Origin: a bacterium
GTDB taxonomy: Bacteria; Armatimonadota; Zipacnadia; Zipacnadales; Zipacnadaceae
Assembly: GCA_030615605.1 (NCBI GenBank)
Contig: JAUWYY010000016.1
Location: 1 to 57,109, forward strand
Length of the DNA: 57,109 bases
Reading direction: 5' to 3'
The position numbers and the translations under genes were made by a program. The notes below the pieces were generated by a model. It had not been told where the DNA came from and made no database searches. It saw nothing but the letters and a program-made list of their open reading frames with translations. Below are positions 52,559-57,109 of the stretch, in pieces. Position 1 is the first letter of the stretch. Every line of letters starts with the position of its first letter.

Positions 52559-53422
52559 ATGGAGGATTTGCAGAGACGTGCTGATACTCTGATTGAAGCC
52601 CTCCCCTATATTCAACAGTGGGCGGGCAAGACCATTGTTGTCAAATATGGCGGCGCGGCAATGACCGACCCGCAGATGCAGGACAACGTTGCCCAGGACT
52701 TTGTGCTGCTGCGCTATGTCGGGATAAACGTGGTCGTTGTGCACGGCGGGGGCCAGCGCATCACTGAGATGATGAAACGCCTGGGCATTGAGCCTGAGTT
52801 CGCCGGCGGCCTGCGCGTGACCGACGCCGAAACGATGGAGATCGCCCAGATGGTGCTGGTGGGCAATGTCAACCAGCAGTTGGTCTCTTTGATTAACGCC
52901 GCCGGGGGGCGGGCGGTAGGCCTGTCGGGCCAAGATGGCAGTATGATCATCTCGCGCAAGAAGGAAAGCGGCGAGGGTGATCTGGGCTTCGTTGGTGAGA
53001 TTGTGAGTATCAACACTGAAGTCATCTATGTCTTGACCGAGGCAGGCTTTGTTCCGGTAGTCTCCTCTATTGGCGGGGACGCTGCGGGGCAGAGCTACAA
53101 TATCAATGCCGATACCGTCGCCGGCGAGCTAGCCTGCGAGCTTCAGGCGGTGAAACTCATCACCCTCAGCGATGTAGCCGGCCTGCTGGAAGACCCCGAT
53201 GATCCGACCACGCTGATTAGCAAGCTGACCGTTAGCGAGGCGAAGGCGCTCATCGCCGAGGGAAATGTAGCCGAGGGGATGATCCCCAAGCTGGAGAGCT
53301 GCATTCAGGCCGTTGCGGGCGGAGTGGCGCGCGCCCACATAATTGACGGCTGCACTCCCCACGCCCTGTTGATGGAGCTGTTCACCGACACAGGCATCGG
53401 GACGATGATAAGTGCGGAATAG
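52559..53422 (+). CDS. argB: Acetylglutamate kinase
   Basis: Second step of arginine synthesis: phosphorylates N-acetylglutamate. 287 residues. Landmarks: VVKYGGAAMTDPQMQ, VVVHGGGQRITEMM, GGLRVTDAETMEIAQMVLVG, the nucleotide part NINADTVAGELACEL and LTLSDVAGLL (usual L-T-D-V shifted to L-S-D-V), and a closing DGCTPHALLMELFTDTGIGT. A GGAGATAACCG precedes the ATG. No other arg gene is in the window. Confidence 0.94.
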   Translation: MEDLQRRADTLIEALPYIQQWAGKTIVVKYGGAAMTDPQMQDNVAQDFVLLRYVGINVVVVHGGGQRITEMMKRLGIEPEFAGGLRVTDAETMEIAQMVLVGNVNQQLVSLINAAGGRAVGLSGQDGSMIISRKKESGEGDLGFVGEIVSINTEVIYVLTEAGFVPVVSSIGGDAAGQSYNINADTVAGELACELQAVKLITLSDVAGLLEDPDDPTTLISKLTVSEAKALIAEGNVAEGMIPKLESCIQAVAGGVARAHIIDGCTPHALLMELFTDTGIGTMISAE

Positions 53423-53510
53423 CCCCGTGGGTAACACTGGGGGAGGGGCACCCTCAGGTTCGCCGTAGCCTCAGCGAAGGCGGATGCCCCGACCCGCCCC
53501 ACCTTGCCTC

Positions 53511-53538
53511 GTAGGGGCGCGGCAAGCAGCGCCCCTAC
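53511..53538. repeat. 10-bp-stem inverted repeat at the argB/methylase junction
   Basis: GTAGGGGCGC and GCGCCCCTAC pair perfectly around 8 bases. Its right arm reaches into the last codons of the methyltransferase gene. No T-run on either side; could act as a two-way transcription barrier or be a mobile REP-like unit. Confidence 0.55.
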
Positions 53539-55166
53539 TCTGCCTTCTTCGCTTTCCTTCTCCGCGGGGCTTTCTTGAACGTGGCGACGTCTATTCTGGG
53601 GTAGTCCAGCTTCGCGCCGTCCAGCAGCTCTGCTATCGTCAATATCTGCACCCGCGCCACCGCTGGCAGCAGCCCGGGCGGGTCATAGAACCCCGCCGTC
53701 GCCGCCTCTTTTTTCATCGGCCCGGTCGGCTCTTCCAGCGTGATGAACGCCGCGATTTCCGCCTTGTGTTCTTGCATATCGCTCTTCAGCGTCGCTATCT
53801 GACTGCGCGTCACGTGCCCACTCTTCACCTGCACGATAATCTTCTTCGCTTTACCCGAGTCGTCGTCAAAGAACATTATCAGCCCATCCACGCCCTTATC
53901 GGCGCCTTTCTTCTTATCCTGCGCGGGCCGCGCCTCCACCAGCCCCAGCGCCCACCACTCAAACTGATAGCGATTCTGCTCGGCCAGCGCCCGCGCGCTC
54001 TGCACGTCCTGCGGCTCCCCGACGACCTCGTATGGCGACAGCTCCGCCCCGAACGCATCCTCCAGCCGGTTCTTCATCAGCGTTATCGCCAGGTGCGTGA
54101 TATCTATCCCGATCCAGCGCCGATGGAGCCGCTCGGCCACCGCTATCGTCGTCCCGCACCCGCAGAACGGGTCCAGCACCACGTCCCCCTCGTTGCTACT
54201 CGCCTGGACAATCCGCTCCAGCAGCGCCTCCGGCTTCTGCGTCGGGTAGCCCAGACGCTCTTTCGACTGCGAGGCAATCGGCCCGATGTCGTCCCACAGG
54301 TTCTGCACAGGCTTGCCCTTTAGTTCATCAATAAACCTCTTTCGCTGAATACGTCCTTGCGGGCTCTTCGGAAAGTGGAGCCGACCTTCGCGATCCCATT
54401 GCTCCATTTTCTCCTTCGATATTGCCCACCCTTTGTCTGGGGGCTTGTAGCCCTTGTACTCATACATCAGGTTGGGCCGCGGGGAGGGACTCGCCAAGTT
54501 GTCTATTCGGTACGTACGCCCGTCCGCGTCTACGTGTCGGAAGGCCTTTTCTATATACAGCCGGTAGGCCGGATCGTCGAATGTGTACTGTGGGGCGGGG
54601 CCCGCCGCATCCTCCTCAGCATAATAAAGGATACTGTCCGTAGACAGACCGAACCGCTTTGCTCTCCTGTCGGTTTCCCCCCGCCCTGTCTTTCGCTTCC
54701 ACACTATCTCATTTCGAAAACGGGCTGCACCAAAGATCGCATCCAACACCAGCTTCAAGTAATGGCTCGCCGTCGGGTCGCAGTGCAGATATATCGAGCC
54801 GGTCGGCTTGAGCACCCGGTGGAGCTCGATCAGCCGAATCGCCATCATCACCAGGTACGCCATCATATCGTTGCTGCCCAGGAACTGCCGCAGCGCGTCC
54901 AGTAGCGCCCCGATCTTGCCCCCGCCGGTCACCACCTCCTGGTAGGCCGCCTGCGTGGACATATCCCAGTGCCAGGTATCTTCAAACGCGGCGACCTGCG
55001 CCGCCGACGCTGTCCCATTCTTCTCTTTGAACAGCACGCTATAGGTAGCTTTGGAGTTAAACGGCGGGTCTAGGTAGATGAGGTCCACACTCTCCTCGCC
55101 CACGTGGTCCCGCAGAATCTCCAAATTATCCCCGAAATAGAGCTTGTTGTGCCATTCGCTGTTCAT
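53535..55166 (-). CDS. DNA methyltransferase fused to a PD-(D/E)xK nuclease-like domain
   Basis: 543 residues. Methylase half: catalytic motif DPPF (33-36) first and SAM motif DPFCGCGTT (332-340) later, the beta-class order of N6-adenine/N4-cytosine enzymes; a target-recognition stretch lies between (about 150-300). C-terminal half (about 395-543): FEWWALGLV, GADKGVDG (D427) and IIVQVKSGH (Q446, K448), the Mrr-like arrangement of PD-(D/E)xK nucleases. So one chain may modify and cut DNA, or the nuclease part may be regulatory. No separate restriction subunit is next to it; a membrane protein gene stands upstream. Confidence 0.88.
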   Translation of the reverse strand: MNSEWHNKLYFGDNLEILRDHVGEESVDLIYLDPPFNSKATYSVLFKEKNGTASAAQVAAFEDTWHWDMSTQAAYQEVVTGGGKIGALLDALRQFLGSNDMMAYLVMMAIRLIELHRVLKPTGSIYLHCDPTASHYLKLVLDAIFGAARFRNEIVWKRKTGRGETDRRAKRFGLSTDSILYYAEEDAAGPAPQYTFDDPAYRLYIEKAFRHVDADGRTYRIDNLASPSPRPNLMYEYKGYKPPDKGWAISKEKMEQWDREGRLHFPKSPQGRIQRKRFIDELKGKPVQNLWDDIGPIASQSKERLGYPTQKPEALLERIVQASSNEGDVVLDPFCGCGTTIAVAERLHRRWIGIDITHLAITLMKNRLEDAFGAELSPYEVVGEPQDVQSARALAEQNRYQFEWWALGLVEARPAQDKKKGADKGVDGLIMFFDDDSGKAKKIIVQVKSGHVTRSQIATLKSDMQEHKAEIAAFITLEEPTGPMKKEAATAGFYDPPGLLPAVARVQILTIAELLDGAKLDYPRIDVATFKKAPRRRKAKKAE

Positions 55167-55195
55167 CTGCTCACCTCACTGCCCGTCACCCGCTC

Positions 55196-56386
55196 TTATT
55201 TGGGCGGGGGCAACTTCCCACCCTTCCGGCGCGGCCAATAAGCCTTCCCCTTTTCGTCTCGTAGAGGCTTCCCGAAGCTCCAGTTGCCCCCCCACTTGCC
55301 ATCCTTTTCTTCCAGCTGGATACACTGGCTCCACTTCAGGTACCCGGGGGCCCACCAGATTAACCCCAGCACCCGCTTCTTCTCATCCTCGGTATCTGGC
55401 CGTGGCGAGCACACAAACATTGACTCGCCTGACCGCAACTGCCACACCTGCCATGTCCCAACTTGCTTCGCGCCCTCCGCCGGCTTCCCTTTGGAATTAT
55501 TGACCATCGACTCGATTTCAGACACGCACTCGGACTCCGACATCATCTTGTCCCACTCCGCGCTTTCGTGCCCACCCTTCCATTTCGCACACAGCCGTAC
55601 ATTCATGGCGTTGTCCCCGCCGTTAGTTACCTCTATGACCAGCCACTCGTCCTTGACGTGCTCCCAATTGGGCTGCTGCTCTATGCCCCTAACTCTTGCA
55701 CTATGTTCCATGAACTGCTCGGCGGTTAGTGGATCGTTCACGAACAGCCCTGCGCGCCCCGCCAGCGTCGCCTCAACCTGCTCCTGTGTGACATCGACCT
55801 GTTGCCGGGCCGCCCGCGCGTAGCACGCCGCGTATATAACAGCGCCCAGCAGGAATATTGCCTGAAACCACACGCCTATTGTCTGCCAGAGCAACATGTT
55901 CGTGCCACCAACTGTGTAAGCAACATCGTTTACTTGGGCCGCTCCTTTTGTAGGAATCCACCACAGGAAAATACAGAATCCAAGCGTAATTATGCCCATT
56001 GCCCACTGCATAAGCTGAAAGCCTGACATACGTATGCTCTTCAAGATGCACGTTTCGAACAACCGGGGTTTGGGGCACAGACGAAGAGCTGGATGGGGGT
56101 AATACTCCTTCGCCTTGTCCCAGCGTTCGTGGTAGCGCTTGTTGGAGTACCTCATCAGAAGCCACATAACCGACGCCAGAACCAACACGAAAACCGTCGC
56201 AAACAACCTTGCCCCACAGGAGAGAGAGATAGCATCTCGCCCGAAGCCTACAAAGGCAGCCATAATAGCGACCAGTATCGTGGTCCACCAGGTCACGATC
56301 CTGTGTTCGAGGTCCCGATACCTCCGCATCTCTATGAATAGCTGTCGGAATACGGTATCCCCGCAAATCTTCTCCTTATCACTCAC
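55196..56386 (-). CDS. Four-TM protein with C-terminal soluble domain, unknown
   Basis: 396 residues. TM helices near 32-48, 61-78, 123-145 and 165-187, a helical stem (QQVDVTQEQVEATLAG), then a soluble domain of about 190 residues with DEWLVIEVTNGGDNAMNVRL, and a Lys-rich C-terminus (YWPRRKGGKLPPPK). No enzyme motif. It lies 29 bases upstream of the methylase-nuclease gene and may be co-transcribed; a role in defence is possible but unproven. GTG start with AGGAGGTGG. Promoter in the 44-bp repeat at 56420. Confidence 0.65.
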   Translation of the reverse strand: MSDKEKICGDTVFRQLFIEMRRYRDLEHRIVTWWTTILVAIMAAFVGFGRDAISLSCGARLFATVFVLVLASVMWLLMRYSNKRYHERWDKAKEYYPHPALRLCPKPRLFETCILKSIRMSGFQLMQWAMGIITLGFCIFLWWIPTKGAAQVNDVAYTVGGTNMLLWQTIGVWFQAIFLLGAVIYAACYARAARQQVDVTQEQVEATLAGRAGLFVNDPLTAEQFMEHSARVRGIEQQPNWEHVKDEWLVIEVTNGGDNAMNVRLCAKWKGGHESAEWDKMMSESECVSEIESMVNNSKGKPAEGAKQVGTWQVWQLRSGESMFVCSPRPDTEDEKKRVLGLIWWAPGYLKWSQCIQLEEKDGKWGGNWSFGKPLRDEKGKAYWPRRKGGKLPPPK

Positions 56387-56419
56387 GATCTGCCACCTCC
56401 TAGAAGCCCTTTGTTCGCT

Positions 56420-56463
56420 CCCAGTCTACGCCTGTGGGCCGGTTGCTGTCAATCGCCCCGCCC
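56420..56463 (-). promoter_or_regulatory. 44-bp repeated promoter, copy 1
   Basis: Contains, on the minus strand, TTGACA (56447-56452) and TAGACT (56423-56428) 18 bp apart, 34 bases before the four-TM gene. Matches 57015-57058 in 43 of 44 bases. Confidence 0.7.
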
Positions 56464-56510
56464 ACCGCCTTTGTCCGCCCCTTACTATTAAAAGTTTTTG
56501 CCGGAGGGGT

Positions 56511-56548
56511 GCGGGGAACCGGCTTTTTCCAAAAAGCGGGTTCCCCGC
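56511..56548. repeat. 38-bp inverted repeat, copy 2
   Basis: Arms begin GCGGGGAACC and end GGTTCCCCGC, inner parts GCTTTTT / AAAAAGC, centre CC; the only mismatch is G-G at arm position 11. Lies just after the CBS gene (minus strand), where the T-run could also help termination. Confidence 0.8.
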
Positions 56549-56584
56549 AAAAGCCGTTCTTGCCCCGACCCCCGCATGTATGTC

Positions 56585-56971
56585 TTACTCATCGGCCATA
56601 GCAGCAATCACGTCCGCCCGGCTCACGATGCCCACCAGGTGCCCCGCGTCGTTGACCACCGGCACGCGCTTGATGTTTCGGGCCGCCAGATAATTGACAA
56701 TCTCGCTGACGGGTGTTTCCGGCTTTACCGTAATCACGGTGCGGGTCATAAGCGATTCAACGGGGGCCTCGGCGGGCTTAGCCAGTATATCAGCCTCAGT
56801 GATGATCCCTATGACCTTCGTCCTGAGACCGGCCGCCTCTCCCTCCCCGACCACGGGCACCCCGCTAATAGTATTCCTGGTCAGCAACTTAGCAACTTCG
56901 CGCACCGTCGCTGAAGCAGTGGTCGTGATAACCCGCTCGGTCATAATATCTTCGGCTGTCTTTGCCATCAT
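56585..56971 (-). CDS. Two-CBS-domain protein
   Basis: 128 residues, almost exactly one Bateman pair: CBS 1 with MTERVITTTASATVREVAKL and ISGVPVV, CBS 2 with LMTRTVITVKPETPVSEIVN and IKRVPVVNDAGHLVGIVSRA, then DVI. Such stand-alone pairs bind adenine nucleotides or SAM and regulate partners. AGGAGGGAG lies just before two ATG codons. Flanked by the two 44-bp promoter copies. Confidence 0.93.
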   Translation of the reverse strand: MMAKTAEDIMTERVITTTASATVREVAKLLTRNTISGVPVVGEGEAAGLRTKVIGIITEADILAKPAEAPVESLMTRTVITVKPETPVSEIVNYLAARNIKRVPVVNDAGHLVGIVSRADVIAAMADE

Positions 56972-57014
56972 TACTCCCTCCTTTGCTTATGCCACCTCAC
57001 CAACGCCTTTTGCC

Positions 57015-57058
57015 CCCAGTCTACGCCTGTGCGCCGGTTGCTGTCAATCGCCCCGCCC
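57015..57058 (-). promoter_or_regulatory. 44-bp repeated promoter, copy 2
   Basis: Same segment as 56420-56463 with one base changed. Minus-strand TTGACA (57042-57047) and TAGACT (57018-57023), 44 bases before the CBS gene. Confidence 0.7.
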
Positions 57059-57080
57059 CGCGCCCGCGTGGAGCAAGGGG

Positions 57081-57109
57081 TTGACAATATCGCTCATATA
57101 TGCTACTAT
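57081..57109 (+). promoter_or_regulatory. Sigma-70 promoter pointing out of the window
   Basis: TTGACA (perfect) and TACTAT (5 of 6) are 17 bp apart; the -10 ends at the last base of the window. Serves a gene to the right, divergent from the CBS gene. Confidence 0.8.

Overview
The window (57,109 bp, moderately GC-rich) looks like a chromosomal segment of a diderm (outer-membrane-bearing) bacterium from a deep, poorly cultured lineage. Evidence for an outer membrane is an SLH/coiled-coil porin ending in a C-terminal Phe (left edge) and a GT9 heptosyltransferase-type enzyme. Other lineage hints are a YacL-type PIN/TRAM protein, a fused IspDF, class II (B12-dependent) ribonucleotide reductase, SLH-domain exported proteins and a TSCPD-type NrdJ. 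The mix fits an Armatimonadota-like or related Terrabacteria diderm; this is an inference, not a proven assignment. Most protein genes lie on the minus strand.

Layout. 1-3.8 kb: porin 3' part, tRNA-Val(GAC), thrS. 3.8-6.2 kb: a membrane TPR protein and truncated mrp and trmO pieces, framed by a duplicated 45-bp start region. 6.5-8.3 kb: a redox/sulfur-type cluster (DGC-domain protein, membrane rhodanese, MauE/DoxX). 8.3-14.2 kb: dnaG-rpoD-TPR operon, in which rpoD carries a large in-frame insertion of Ig-like modules. 14.4-28.7 kb: exported GMP-rich protein, TIM-barrel isomerase, propeller lipoprotein, rhomboid, glycosyltransferase/Trm112, two GNATs, SPFH-zinc-ribbon pair, HEAT-like protein, GT9, a URO-D remnant, thiE, ispDF, yacL. 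28.9-40.8 kb: nrdJ, gyrA and gyrB, with about 4.6 kb of accessory genes (membrane proteins, methyltransferase, HTH, GT2, tiny TM peptides) between gyrB and gyrA. 41-46.3 kb: mtaD-like deaminase, MBL hydrolase, TPR, dtd, lipoprotein, PHP phosphatase. 46.6-49.7 kb: two exported proteins, one an internally duplicated SLH protein. 49.9-52.4 kb: fur-feoA-feoB iron operon with a palindromic operator. 52.5-57.1 kb: argB, a DNA methyltransferase fused to a PD-(D/E)xK nuclease domain, a membrane protein and a CBS protein, the last two driven by copies of one 44-bp promoter repeat.

The most striking item is the primary sigma factor. Between regions 1.2 and 2.1 it carries 324 residues (10853-11824) that read as bacterial Ig-like (SbsA/Big_5-type) repeats, a fold normally found in exported proteins. 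Removing it in silico rejoins a canonical sigma-70 sequence exactly. The insert is half module + two modules + half module, so the two halves could close into one Ig fold and bring the insert ends together. I know of no described sigma factor like this, though I could not search.

A second theme is duplicated expression signals next to accessory or broken genes: a 45-bp leader (5402/6152), a 70-bp segment encoding a tiny TM peptide (36031/36835) and a 44-bp promoter (56420/57015), plus a two-copy 38-bp inverted repeat (46415/56511).
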